DNA from: Pandoraea sp.
GTDB taxonomy: Bacteria > Pseudomonadota > Gammaproteobacteria > Burkholderiales > Burkholderiaceae
Assembly: GCA_031291335.1 (NCBI GenBank)
Contig: JARLJF010000137.1
Span: forward strand, 16,312 to 80,311
Direction of reading: 5' to 3'
DNA length: 64,000 nucleotides
Shown here piece after piece: positions 24,899-33,520 of this stretch. The position numbers were made by a program, and so were the translations under genes. Under the pieces are notes generated by a model. The model did not search any database and had not been told where the DNA came from. It was given only the letters and a program-made list of their open reading frames with translations. Position 1 is the stretch's first letter. The number at the start of each line of letters is the position of its first letter.

Positions 24899-25545
24899 GC
24901 AAAACGCCTCGACATACGATTCTCGAGCAGCGTCTGCACGATCGTGAGAATCTGGTTGATGACCCAGTAAATGAGGCCGACCATCAGGAACATCTCCATG
25001 TATCGGAACGTGGAAGCGCCAACCTGATCCGCTACACGCGTGAGTTCCACCACGGTGATGGTCGACGCGAGCGAAGTGTCCTTGATCAGCGCAATCATGC
25101 GGCTACCTACCGGCGGAATCGCGATGCGCAACCCTTGCGGAAGAATGACGCGGGTCATCGCTTTCCAGTACCCCATGCCCATCGACACGGCGGCCTCCCA
25201 TTGCCCCTTGTCGACGGCGTTGATACCCGAGCGAAAGTTCTCGCTCAGATAGGCCGCGGAAAAGAGCGTGAGTGCGAGCAAGGCGGCGGGCACCGGGTCG
25301 AGTGTGATGCCGTAGCGCGGCAAACCGAAGTAGAGCAACAGGATCTGCACGAGCAGTGGCGTGCCGCGAAAAATGGAAACATAGGCAAACGCCAGACCGC
25401 GCAGCGCGCCGATGCTGGACAAGCGCGCAAGCGCCACGAGCAATCCCACCAACGATCCGAGCACAAAGGAAGACAAGCCCAGGAAAAGTGTCATTGCCAC
25501 CGCGCTCTTGAGCAGCGGCAATGCGCGAATGAAAAGTTCGAACAT
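24895..25545 (-). CDS. Amino-acid ABC transporter permease
   Basis: A 216-residue HisM/TcyB-type permease with about five membrane spans and the EAA loop FRSGINAVDKGQWEAAVSMGMG followed by VILPQGLRIAIPPVGS. I chose the second ATG (25545) because AAGGA lies about 7 nt before it; the ATG two codons upstream at 25551 has no room for a ribosome binding site. It is 23 bp after the binding-protein stop codon and overlaps the ATPase start by four bases. Confidence 0.87.
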   Translation of the reverse strand: MFELFIRALPLLKSAVAMTLFLGLSSFVLGSLVGLLVALARLSSIGALRGLAFAYVSIFRGTPLLVQILLLYFGLPRYGITLDPVPAALLALTLFSAAYLSENFRSGINAVDKGQWEAAVSMGMGYWKAMTRVILPQGLRIAIPPVGSRMIALIKDTSLASTITVVELTRVADQVGASTFRYMEMFLMVGLIYWVINQILTIVQTLLENRMSRRFA

Positions 25546-25568
25546 GGCCATTTCCTTATGGAGTCGGA

Positions 25569-26408
25569 TCAGTCTTTCTGCGCCTTGGCCTTCGCGATGT
25601 CGCCGACCATGTCGTAGTTCTGACCCACCCAGCGTTTCGCCAGCGCATCAAGGGTTCCGTCAGCCATCATGTCTGCGATGACCTTGTTGAGCGCAGTGCG
25701 CAACGCCGGCTGTCCCTTGATCATTGCCGGTGCTGATAATTGATAGATCAGCGGCTCCCCGACTTCTTTCACAGGCAACCGATTCACGTTGGCGTACTTC
25801 ATGCCGCCGAAGTGCGAAATGATGACTGCGTCGAGACGACCGCTGCCGAGGTCGTTGAACACCAGCCCGCCGTTGTCGTAAGCGCGGATGTCGGAATCCT
25901 TCAAATGCGCTCGCGCCCACGACTCATTGCTCGACCCGGTGGTGACGCCCACGCGTTTGCCCTTGAGCGTGTCGCGGCCCTTGATGTCGTTGTTGTCGGT
26001 GCGAACGAAAATGCGGAAGTCTTCAACGCCGTAGGGATCGGCAAAGTCGACCTGCTTTTGACGCTCCGGCGTCGGCGTCAGATCGTTCATCACCAGTTCG
26101 TACTTGCCCGCGTTGAGGCCCTCAACAAAGTTCTTGAACGAGTCCGCAACAAACACCACGTTCTTGATCCCGAGACGGCGCGCAACTTCTCGCGCAACCG
26201 CCACGTCGTAGCCTGCCGGTTTGTTGTTATCGTCGAGCATGCTCCACGGCGGGCTGCTCTGTGTGTTCGCGACACGAATCGTGCCGCTCGCGCGTGCCTG
26301 CGCAAGCAGGTCCGCCGCGTATGCGGTGCCCGGCATAATCGTTACCGCCGCGCACAGCGCGAGCCCGGTCGCCACGACCGCGCGTTTCCAAAACAAGAAG
26401 CGCTTCAT
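25569..26408 (-). CDS. Amino-acid ABC transporter, periplasmic binding protein
   Basis: A 279-residue family 3 binding protein. The signal peptide ends near residue 31 (TIMPGTAYAADLL). Lobe motifs are TIRVANTQSSPPWSMLDDNN, KYELVMNDLTPTPERQKQVDFADPYG and GKRVGVTTGSSNESWAR. It is preceded on the same strand by the cystathionine beta-lyase-like gene (63-bp gap). That neighbour suggests a sulfur-containing amino acid such as cystine or cystathionine as ligand; this is inference. Confidence 0.85.
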   Translation of the reverse strand: MKRFLFWKRAVVATGLALCAAVTIMPGTAYAADLLAQARASGTIRVANTQSSPPWSMLDDNNKPAGYDVAVAREVARRLGIKNVVFVADSFKNFVEGLNAGKYELVMNDLTPTPERQKQVDFADPYGVEDFRIFVRTDNNDIKGRDTLKGKRVGVTTGSSNESWARAHLKDSDIRAYDNGGLVFNDLGSGRLDAVIISHFGGMKYANVNRLPVKEVGEPLIYQLSAPAMIKGQPALRTALNKVIADMMADGTLDALAKRWVGQNYDMVGDIAKAKAQKD

Positions 26409-26471
26409 CTCATCCTCCCGATAGTCTGTCTTTTGTGATTGGTTTTCGTGCTTCCTTGCCGCGCTACCCCG

Positions 26472-27644
26472 CTACGCTGCGGCGTCGCGGGAGCGTCGAA
26501 ATGCCGCGAGGGCTCCTTTGAGGTCGTCGAGCAACGTCTTCGTGTCCTCAAGACCGATGGACAGACGCACGATCGGCCGGTCGGTCAGCGGGAATTCGCG
26601 CTCGGCCTGAAGGGGCGCCGGATAGTAGGCGGCCAGACTGTGCACACCGCCCCAGCTCGCGCCGATGGCGAAATGTTGCAAGGCGTCGAAAAACGCGGTG
26701 AATGCGGCTTCCGGTGCGGGCTGGAGGATCAGCGAGAAGAGGCATCCGCTGCTGCTGAAGTCACGTTTCCAGACAGCATGCCCAGGGTCCGACGGCAGTG
26801 CAGGAAACAGCACATCGCTAACGTCGGGATGTTGCGCAAGCGCCGACGCAATCTCAAGCGTCGCGGCACTTTGTGCGGCGTAACGGACCTTGAGCGTTTC
26901 CATGCCGCGCATCACGAGGAAGCAGTCGTCGGGACTGGTCTGCTGCCCGAGAATGCTCTGCGTCTCGCGCAGCGTGGCGTAATGCGCGGCGTCGTTCATG
27001 CTGATGCTGCCGACAAGCAGGTCCGAGTGTCCGCCAAAGAACTTGGTCGCCGCTTCGATGCTGAAATCGACACCATGTTCAAGCGGACGGAACGCCAGCG
27101 GGCTCCCCCACGTGTTGTCCATCATGGTGAGTACCCCGTGGCGCTTCGCCACGCCCACGATCGCGGGAATGTCCGGCATCTCCATCGTGACGGTGCCCGG
27201 CGACTCCATGCAGATCATTCGCGTATTCGGACGGATGAACTTCTCGATCTCCTGCCCGATGGCCGGCGGGTAAAGCTCGACCTCGACGTTGAAATGCGAG
27301 AGCCACTTCTGCGCAAACGTCTTGAGTGCGCCATAGCAAGCGGCGGACACCAGCAGGTGATCGCCGCCGCGCACGAAACCCATGACGGTAGTCATGAGCG
27401 CAGATTGCCCCGACGGCGTGACCACGCAGTGCGCGCCGCCTTCAAGTTCGGCGATGCGGCGCTCGAGTTCGCGTGCCGTGGGCGTGCCGGTAATGCCGTA
27501 GCTGTAGCCGTCCGGCTGGCGCTCCTTTCGGCGCGCAAAATCGGCGAGGGAATCGAACACTACGGTCGATGCCCGCATCACTGCGGGGGACAGGCTGCGA
27601 AATGCGTTCGCAGGCCGGAAGGGGGTGGAGGTCGGACTTGTCAT
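26472..27644 (-). CDS. Cystathionine beta-lyase-like PLP enzyme (Cys/Met metabolism family)
   Basis: A 390-residue member of the Cys/Met gamma-family. The PLP lysine is K201 in EAATKFFGGHSDLL; other landmarks are YSYGITGTPT (about 47-56), CVVTPSGQSALMT (about 73-85), the aspartate in MMDNTWGSPLAF (about 174-185) and the late GASWGGVHSLA, characteristic of MetC. Such enzymes cleave cystathionine or cystine-type C-S bonds, giving a thiol, pyruvate and ammonia. First in an operon with an amino-acid ABC transporter and divergent from LysR (27745), it is more likely a catabolic lyase for an imported sulfur amino acid than the biosynthetic MetC. Confidence 0.83.
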   Translation of the reverse strand: MTSPTSTPFRPANAFRSLSPAVMRASTVVFDSLADFARRKERQPDGYSYGITGTPTARELERRIAELEGGAHCVVTPSGQSALMTTVMGFVRGGDHLLVSAACYGALKTFAQKWLSHFNVEVELYPPAIGQEIEKFIRPNTRMICMESPGTVTMEMPDIPAIVGVAKRHGVLTMMDNTWGSPLAFRPLEHGVDFSIEAATKFFGGHSDLLVGSISMNDAAHYATLRETQSILGQQTSPDDCFLVMRGMETLKVRYAAQSAATLEIASALAQHPDVSDVLFPALPSDPGHAVWKRDFSSSGCLFSLILQPAPEAAFTAFFDALQHFAIGASWGGVHSLAAYYPAPLQAEREFPLTDRPIVRLSIGLEDTKTLLDDLKGALAAFRRSRDAAA

Positions 27645-27691
27645 CGTGATTTCGGGGGACCGGATGGGTTGAACGTTGATGAAAGTTTACT

Positions 27692-27720
27692 TTTCCGGCG
27701 ATTGCCAGCAACATCGGAAA
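27692..27720 (+). promoter_or_regulatory. Possible LysR-binding inverted repeat
   Basis: TTTCCG (27692-27697) and CGGAAA (27715-27720) are inverted arms with a 17-bp spacer in the 100-bp divergent region between the lyase and the LysR gene. The position suits a LysR site, but short arms give weak support. Confidence 0.3.
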
Positions 27721-27744
27721 TAATTAGGTCAATAAGTTCTTGTT

Positions 27745-28722
27745 ATGGGTATCCGGGATATCGAGATCTTCAGAGCGGTGATGAATGCGGGCAGTACGAG
27801 CAAAGCCGCCGGCCTGCTAGGCATCTCCCAGCCCGCCGTCAGTCAGGCCATTCGTCGACTCGAAACCATGGCCGATCTTCGGCTGTTCGAGCGAGTGCGA
27901 AGCCGGCTGGTGCCGACGCAAGAAGCGCTAGCACTGATGCAGGACGTCAATCAGTTCTTCCGTGGGTTCGAGGTGATCGAGCATCGAATGCGCAGCTTGC
28001 GCTCGCATGGGCTCGGACGCATGGCGATCGCCTGCCTTCCCGCGCTTGGCAACGGGTTCATGCCGCGTGTGATTGCGTCTTTCGATGCCCCGTCGAGAGA
28101 CGTGCAGATTTCGCTACAGGTGATGAGTTCGCGCGAAGTCCATGAAAAGGTTTCGGCGGGACAGGTGGATTTCGGATTGATGTCCGATGAGATGTCGATG
28201 GCCGGGCTGGAGCACTCGGAGTTTGTCCGCATGCCAGCAGTCGCCGTGATGAACCGTCACCATCCGCTCGCGGAACATGCGCGCATCGCCGTGGCGGACC
28301 TGCCGTCTTACCCGTTTATTGCGCTTAACCCGGAGGACAGCACTCGTCGGCGTCTGGAAATGCAGCTCTCCGCTCGCGATCTACGCCTCAAGCCGGTGCT
28401 GGAAACGCCTTATTCCCATACCGTGTGCGAAGCGGCGCTCACCGGCGTGGGTATCGGCGTGGCACATCCGATCGTTGCGCTGGACTATCTGGAGCGAGGG
28501 CTTGTCGTGAAGCCCATCGATGTTGACGCGATGTTCTCCGGCGTCCTCGTGTTTCGACCGGGCACACCACTGACCGAAAACGTGAAGGTGTTCCTGCGCC
28601 AGATGCGGATGCAACTGAGTCTGGACCAGAAGGCCATCGAAGCCGCTTTCACGGCAGCGGGCCACCGCGCCGGGAATGGCGGGAAGTCCACCGGCACCGG
28701 TCGAACGCGCGTCACGCGCTGA
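27745..28722 (+). CDS. LysR-family regulator of the lyase/ABC operon
   Basis: A 325-residue LysR-type regulator. The helix-turn-helix is at about residues 14-45 (STSKAAGLLGISQPAVSQAIRRLE), the effector domain at about 90-295. It is divergent from the cystathionine beta-lyase-like gene, with 100 bp between them, and so is its likely regulator. The 3' end overlaps that of the convergent LysR gene at 28712 by 11 bp. The N-terminus resembles regulators of the opine/octopine (OccR) type and of cysteine metabolism; the effector cannot be read. Confidence 0.87.
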   Translation: MGIRDIEIFRAVMNAGSTSKAAGLLGISQPAVSQAIRRLETMADLRLFERVRSRLVPTQEALALMQDVNQFFRGFEVIEHRMRSLRSHGLGRMAIACLPALGNGFMPRVIASFDAPSRDVQISLQVMSSREVHEKVSAGQVDFGLMSDEMSMAGLEHSEFVRMPAVAVMNRHHPLAEHARIAVADLPSYPFIALNPEDSTRRRLEMQLSARDLRLKPVLETPYSHTVCEAALTGVGIGVAHPIVALDYLERGLVVKPIDVDAMFSGVLVFRPGTPLTENVKVFLRQMRMQLSLDQKAIEAAFTAAGHRAGNGGKSTGTGRTRVTR

Positions 28723-29623
28723 CGACAATCCCCTCCCCGAGCTTCTCCATCGCAAACGTGCGCACGTGTTGAACGAACGATTTCAGCAACAGCGGCGTGG
28801 GCCGTTGCGACGGCGTCAGCACAGCGGTATCGGTGAATATCGCCGGATCGAACGGTTTGAACACGACGCCGGTTCCCCGGTAACTCCAGGCACTGAAGGC
28901 ATCGATCACGGCCACCCCGGCCCCTGCCTCCACGAACGAACAGATGGCATAGGAAATCTGTGTCTCCATTTGCAGCTTGACCTCCACGCCGTGCGCCGCG
29001 AGTAGCGCATCGAGCTGCAACCGGGCTTCAACGCTGCGCGGATGCGCGACGAAACGCTCGCCCGCGAGATCCGAAGGTCCCACAACGTCCTTGGCACACA
29101 AGCGATGCCCCGCCGGCAGCGCGCACACCATCTTGGTGGCCACGAGCCGCTCGCCATGCGCGGTCGCGTGGTTGATCGACAGGCGAACGAAGCCGACGTC
29201 ACACCGCTGGCCCATCACCATATCGACCACCGAGCGCGACGAGTGCATCACCATCGACACGTGCGCCTCGCGACGCATCTTCAGGTAATCCGCAATCGCA
29301 TGCGGCAGAAACGATAGCGCGAGCGCGGGTGCCGCCGCGACGTGCAACGTGCCTCGCTGCATGTTCCGAATTTCATCCGCCGCCCGGGCAATCCGGTCGA
29401 CGCCGGCCAGCGAACGCTGCACCTCCTCATACAACGCTCGCGCCTCGACCGTCGGGTACAGCCGCCCCTTCACCCGATCGAACAACCGGAATTTCAGAGA
29501 ACGCTCCAGGTCGGCGATCAGACGTGTGGTCGCCGGTTGCGAGATATGCAGCATCTCGCTCGCGAGCGTGACTGTCTGGTGAAGCATCACAGCCCGAAAG
29601 GCCTCGAGTTGGCGAAGTTTCAC
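28712..29623 (-). CDS. LysR-family regulator of the monooxygenase/ABC operon
   Basis: A 303-residue LysR-type regulator whose N-terminus KLRQLEAFRAVMLHQTVTLA and helix LHISQPATTRLIADLERSL resemble the NocR/OccR-like regulators of opine and amino-acid uptake. I set the start at GTG 29623, which yields the usual 'MKLRQLEAF' opening; TTG codons at 29635 and 29641 are alternatives. It is divergent from the transporter/monooxygenase operon beginning at 29804 and probably activates it. Its stop codon lies inside the convergent LysR gene. Confidence 0.84.
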   Translation of the reverse strand: MKLRQLEAFRAVMLHQTVTLASEMLHISQPATTRLIADLERSLKFRLFDRVKGRLYPTVEARALYEEVQRSLAGVDRIARAADEIRNMQRGTLHVAAAPALALSFLPHAIADYLKMRREAHVSMVMHSSRSVVDMVMGQRCDVGFVRLSINHATAHGERLVATKMVCALPAGHRLCAKDVVGPSDLAGERFVAHPRSVEARLQLDALLAAHGVEVKLQMETQISYAICSFVEAGAGVAVIDAFSAWSYRGTGVVFKPFDPAIFTDTAVLTPSQRPTPLLLKSFVQHVRTFAMEKLGEGIVVSA

Positions 29624-29766
29624 GTAAGCATCCAATAACAAAACATTATCGACTTCCCAAAAGAAAGCATTTCACAAGCGCTTTTTAACTTTCTAACCTT
29701 CCGCTATCCCCCATTCTATTTGGATGAATGCGAGGGCAGCCAGCAATAACCATTTGTGCTGATAAA

Positions 29767-29778
29767 GGGGTTAACCCC
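29767..29778 (+). promoter_or_regulatory. 12-bp palindrome upstream of the permease
   Basis: GGGGTTAACCCC is a perfect palindrome 26 bp before the permease ATG, between LysR and the operon and just before the AGGAGGG ribosome binding site. It could be an operator or a small RNA hairpin limiting access to the ribosome binding site. Confidence 0.4.
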
Positions 29779-29803
29779 AATACATAGGAGGGTGTTTCGA
29801 CTT

Positions 29804-30700
29804 ATGAGCAACGAAACCGTCCATGCGCTCGCGCCTGCCGCGAGGTGTGACGACACGTCGGCAGGGCCCCCTGCAGCGCTACGCATCCATGCACGCCCGA
29901 AGAAATCGGACTGGCTCTGGTATGGCGTCTTCTGCATCGTGGTCGTCCTTTTTTATCAGGGCGTCATCGACAATCCGCGCTGGCAGTGGGACGTCGTGGC
30001 GACCTATCTCTTCAACGGCCGCGTTCTGGCAGGTCTGGCCAATACGCTGATCCTGACGGCACTCGCCAGTGCGCTCGGCCTGCTGCTGGGCGGCATCGTC
30101 GCCGCGTGCCGCATGGCCGACAACCCGGTGCTGCGCGGTGCCGCCTTCGTCTATATCTGGATCATCCGGGCGACGCCAACGCTCGCGATGCTGCTCTTCC
30201 TGTTCTTCATCTCCGCGCTGGTGCCGCGTCTCTATCTGCCGGTACCGTTCCTGAACGTCAACCTGTTCGACATCGATACGAGCAACGTCATCTCGCGGCT
30301 CAGCGCAGCGATGATCGGGCTGGCGATCTACCTCGGCGGGCACAGCGCGGAGATCTTCCGCAGCGGGCTCGCCGCCGTCGACAAAGGGCAGCGCGAAGCC
30401 TGCAAGGCGATGGGCATGAGCGACTTCCGCATGATGTGGCACGTGGTGATTCCGCAAGCGGTGCGCGTCATCATTCCGCCGCTGGCCAATGAGCTGATCA
30501 CGATGTTCAAGAACACGTCGCTCGCCTCGGTCATCGGTTATGTCGAATTGCTCACGACAGTGCAACTGATCTACTCGACCACCTTCGAGACGATCCCGTT
30601 GCTGAGCGTCGCCTGCCTCTGGTACCTGTTTCTCACCAGCCTCGCCATGTGCGGCCAATTGCTGCTCGAGAAGCGCTTTGGCAAGGGAGTTCACGCGTGA
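29804..30700 (+). CDS. Amino-acid ABC transporter permease (first gene of monooxygenase operon)
   Basis: A 298-residue HisM/OccM-like permease. A ~40-residue cytosolic start is followed by membrane spans from about residue 38 on and the EAA loop [23 protein letters not shown] with [20 protein letters not shown] at 29804 has AGGAGGG 11 nt upstream; an in-frame GTG at 29756 adds 16 residues. The ATPase start (GTG 30697) overlaps its stop codon, so translation is coupled. Confidence 0.86.
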   Translation: MSNETVHALAPAARCDDTSAGPPAALRIHARPKKSDWLWYGVFCIVVVLFYQGVIDNPRWQWDVVATYLFNGRVLAGLANTLILTALASALGLLLGGIVAACRMADNPVLRGAAFVYIWIIRATPTLAMLLFLFFISALVPRLYLPVPFLNVNLFDIDTSNVISRLSAAMIGLAIYLGGHSAEIFRSGLAAVDKGQREACKAMGMSDFRMMWHVVIPQAVRVIIPPLANELITMFKNTSLASVIGYVELLTTVQLIYSTTFETIPLLSVACLWYLFLTSLAMCGQLLLEKRFGKGVHA

Positions 30701-31506
30701 ACCGCCATCAAGACCCCATTCCACTGCACGCCGGCAGCGCGACGGAACCGCTGTTGCAAATGCGCAATGTGACGAAGCAATTCGGCGCATTCACCGCGCT
30801 GCACAACATCGACTTCACGCTCTACAAGGGCGACGTGGTCGCCATCATTGGCCCCTCGGGGTCCGGCAAGAGCACGCTCCTTCGCTGCATCAACATGCTC
30901 GATCTGATCGACGCCGGTGTCGTGACGTTCAAGGGCGAAGTGCTGGGCAGCGAACGTCACGGCGAGCGTTATGTCCGTCTGCCGAAGCAGGCGCTGGATC
31001 GTCAGCGTCGCTACTTCGGCATGGTGTTTCAGGGCTTCCACCTGTTCCCGCATTACTCGGTGCTGGACAACGTGCTCGCCGGTCCCCGCATCGTCGGCGG
31101 CGCCGCACGAAAGGATGTGCTCGAGCGAGGCAAATACCTGCTGGCGCGCGTTGGCCTGTCGGACAAGATGCATCACTACCCGTCGCAATTGTCGGGCGGC
31201 CAGAAACAGCGTGTCGCGATTGCACGCGCGCTGGCGATGGAGCCCGAAGTCATGCTGTTCGACGAGCCGACCAGCGCGCTCGACCCGGAACTCGTCAAGG
31301 AAGTGCTCGACGTGATGAAGGAGTTGGCCACGTCCGGCACCACGATGGTCGTAGTGACCCACGAGATGGATTTCGCCCGGAAGGTATCGAACCGCGTGGT
31401 CTTCATGGACGGCGGTCGCATCGTGGATCAAGGCTCACCCGAACAGATCTTTCAGGGTTCCGGCACGGAGCGCAGCAAGCGCTTTCTCTCCAACGTGCGC
31501 GGCTGA
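30697..31506 (+). CDS. Amino-acid ABC transporter, ATP-binding protein
   Basis: A 269-residue GlnQ/HisP-type ATPase: Walker [10 protein letters not shown] (about 52-60), signature [16 protein letters not shown], Walker [14 protein letters not shown], switch H in VVTHEMDFA. The start is GTG at 30697, overlapping the permease TGA (GTGA) with AGGGAG upstream. A cytosolic N-terminal extension of about 20 residues precedes the ATPase fold. The next gene, 52 bp downstream, is the monooxygenase. Confidence 0.88.
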   Translation: MNRHQDPIPLHAGSATEPLLQMRNVTKQFGAFTALHNIDFTLYKGDVVAIIGPSGSGKSTLLRCINMLDLIDAGVVTFKGEVLGSERHGERYVRLPKQALDRQRRYFGMVFQGFHLFPHYSVLDNVLAGPRIVGGAARKDVLERGKYLLARVGLSDKMHHYPSQLSGGQKQRVAIARALAMEPEVMLFDEPTSALDPELVKEVLDVMKELATSGTTMVVVTHEMDFARKVSNRVVFMDGGRIVDQGSPEQIFQGSGTERSKRFLSNVRG

Positions 31507-31558
31507 TGCGAGCCGCAGCACGCACCCCGCTTTCACTCTCGAACGAACAGGACACGCA

Positions 31559-32875
31559 ATGGCACACGATGGAATGATGAGACTGGGTCTCTCGATGCGT
31601 TACATGGGTTATCACATGGCAGCCTGGCGGCACCCCGACGTGCCAGCCAACGGCGCCATCGACTTTCGCTACTTCCTCGAAAGCGCGCGGCGGGCCGAAG
31701 CCGCCAAGTTCGACATGATCTTCTTCGCCGACGGCGTCGGTGTGCGCACCTCCGACATTCCGAAAGGCTCCGCCGCTCGCGACGCGAAGAACGCCGAACT
31801 CGAACCGCTGACGCTGCTCGCAGCGCTCGGCGCCAGCACCTCGCACATCGGGCTGGTCGGTACAGCATCGACCACCTACAACGAACCCTTCCATATCGCG
31901 CGCAAGTACGCGTCGATCGATCACATCAGCGGCGGACGCGCGGGCTGGAACGTCGTGACTTCCTGGTCGCAACAGGAGGCGTGGAACTTCAGTCGCGACG
32001 AACACCTCGGCTACGAAGAGCGCTACGAGCGCGCCGACGAGTTCGTAGACGTCGTCAAGAAGCTCTGGGATAGCTGGGAAGACGACGCCTTCATTCGCGA
32101 CAAGGCCTCTGGCGTCTTCTATGACGACACCAAACTGCATGTGCCGAACCACAAGGGCAAACACTTCAGCGTGCGCGGCCCGCTGAACTCGGCGCGCACA
32201 CCGCAGGGACGCCCCATCATCGTGCAGGCGGGTGCCGCAGAGGCCGGGCGTGAGATCGCCGCGAAGAATGCCGATGTGGTCTACAGCGCATCGTTCGATA
32301 TCGGCTCGGCCAAGGCTTATTACGCCGACTTGAAAGGACGCCTCGCGAAGTACGGCCGCACGCCCGATCAGTTGCTCATCATGCCGGGCCTGACGCCCTA
32401 CGTCGGGCGCACGCGGCAGGACGCGCAGGACAAGTTCGATCAGTTGCAGGAGCTGATCGATCCGTTGAGCGGGTTGTCGATTCTGCACAGCACGCTGGGC
32501 GACCTGTCGGGTTACGACATCGACGGCCCGGTGCCGGCACTCAGTTCGGGGCCGGTCAGCAGCATCGGCAACGGACTGATCGAACTCGCGCGTCGCGACA
32601 ACCTCACGATCCGTCAGTTGTACAAGCTCAGGGCCTCGGGCGGCCGCCAGCTCATCGGGACGGCGGCCGACATCGTGGATGACATGGAGTCGTGGTTCCG
32701 CGGAGGCGCCGCCGATGGCTTCAACCTTTGCCCGGCCATCCTGCCGGGCGGGCTGGACGATTTCGTCGAATTCATCGTTCCGGAATTGCGCCGGCGCGGC
32801 CTGTTCAGAAGCGAGTACGAGGCAAGCACGCTGCGCGGCAACCTGGGCCTCGCGCCGCTGCATTTCGGCCAATGA
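31559..32875 (+). CDS. FMNH2-dependent monooxygenase, NtaA/SnaA/DszA-type luciferase-like family
   Basis: A 438-residue bacterial-luciferase-like TIM-barrel monooxygenase. Family landmarks are YMGYHMAAWRHPD (about 15-27), FDMIFFADG (about 51-59), HISGGRAGWNVVTS (about 121-134) and the flavin-site run GRPIIVQAGAAEAGRE (about 218-233). The NtaA/SnaA/DszA branch oxidises nitrilotriacetate, dibenzothiophene sulfone, or modified cysteines, using FMNH2 from a partner reductase, and that partner is encoded next (32956). Lying between two parts of an amino-acid ABC transporter, it probably oxidises an imported amino acid derivative; the Bacillus ytm/yxe sulfur operons have the same partners. Confidence 0.85.
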   Translation: MAHDGMMRLGLSMRYMGYHMAAWRHPDVPANGAIDFRYFLESARRAEAAKFDMIFFADGVGVRTSDIPKGSAARDAKNAELEPLTLLAALGASTSHIGLVGTASTTYNEPFHIARKYASIDHISGGRAGWNVVTSWSQQEAWNFSRDEHLGYEERYERADEFVDVVKKLWDSWEDDAFIRDKASGVFYDDTKLHVPNHKGKHFSVRGPLNSARTPQGRPIIVQAGAAEAGREIAAKNADVVYSASFDIGSAKAYYADLKGRLAKYGRTPDQLLIMPGLTPYVGRTRQDAQDKFDQLQELIDPLSGLSILHSTLGDLSGYDIDGPVPALSSGPVSSIGNGLIELARRDNLTIRQLYKLRASGGRQLIGTAADIVDDMESWFRGGAADGFNLCPAILPGGLDDFVEFIVPELRRRGLFRSEYEASTLRGNLGLAPLHFGQ

Positions 32876-32898
32876 GTGCCGCTCACTGAGAGCCCTGA

Positions 32899-32926
32899 GA
32901 TGGCGCGCGACAGCTCGCGCGCCATC
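32899..32926 (+). other. Perfect intercistronic hairpin in the monooxygenase operon
   Basis: GATGGCGCGCGA (32899-32910) and TCGCGCGCCATC (32915-32926) form a 12-bp perfect stem with a CAGC loop between the monooxygenase stop and the reductase start. No T-run follows. It could be an attenuator or an RNA stability element setting unequal levels of the two subunits. Confidence 0.6.
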
Positions 32927-32955
32927 GCCCCCATCAAGCGCCAAGAGAGATGTGT

Positions 32956-33456
32956 ATGAACGAGCAAATTTCCCCCGACGTCTTTCGTCACGCGATGACC
33001 TGCTTCGCCAGCGGCGTGACGGCCATCACCACACAGGAAGCCGATATGCCTTCCGGGCTGATCGCCACGTCCGTGTGCAGCCTGTCGGTCGATCCGGCCA
33101 CGATTCTGGTCTGCGTCAACAAGACGGCTTCGGCCCACGATGTCATCCTTCGCACGCAACGATTTGCCGTCAATCTGCTGTCCGCGGAGCATGTGGCCGT
33201 GGCGAAACGGTTCACCTCATTGCGCGGCCCGGACCGTTTCGACCCCACGCATTGGCGCACCGGCCAGTTGGATGTGCCGACGCTGATCGACGCGGCTGTC
33301 GTATTCGAATGCCGGTTGGCCAAGGTGCACGACGGCTTCACGCACAGCATCATCGTTGGCCGGATCGCCGAGGCTGTCGTCAACGACGAAGGGGCCACGG
33401 ACTGCCTGCTGTGGCATCACCGCGACTTCGCCCGCAGCACGCAACGCGCGGCGTGA
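32956..33456 (+). CDS. Flavin reductase (FMN:NAD(P)H oxidoreductase)
   Basis: A 166-residue flavin-reductase-domain protein (HpaC/NtaB type). Visible are FASGVTAITTQE (about 15-26), GLIATSVCSLSVDPATILVC (about 31-50, flavin-binding strands) and the late histidine-rich HHRDFARS. It supplies FMNH2 to the adjacent monooxygenase. I chose ATG 32956 because AGAGAG is suitably placed; ATG 32950 is possible. It lies after the hairpin and before the second binding protein. Confidence 0.85.
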   Translation: MNEQISPDVFRHAMTCFASGVTAITTQEADMPSGLIATSVCSLSVDPATILVCVNKTASAHDVILRTQRFAVNLLSAEHVAVAKRFTSLRGPDRFDPTHWRTGQLDVPTLIDAAVVFECRLAKVHDGFTHSIIVGRIAEAVVNDEGATDCLLWHHRDFARSTQRAA

Positions 33457-33520
33457 TCCACCGAGACCTATCCATCGAGATCGCCTACGTGCGACATTCA
33501 ACCTGCGAGGGGCCCTTCGT

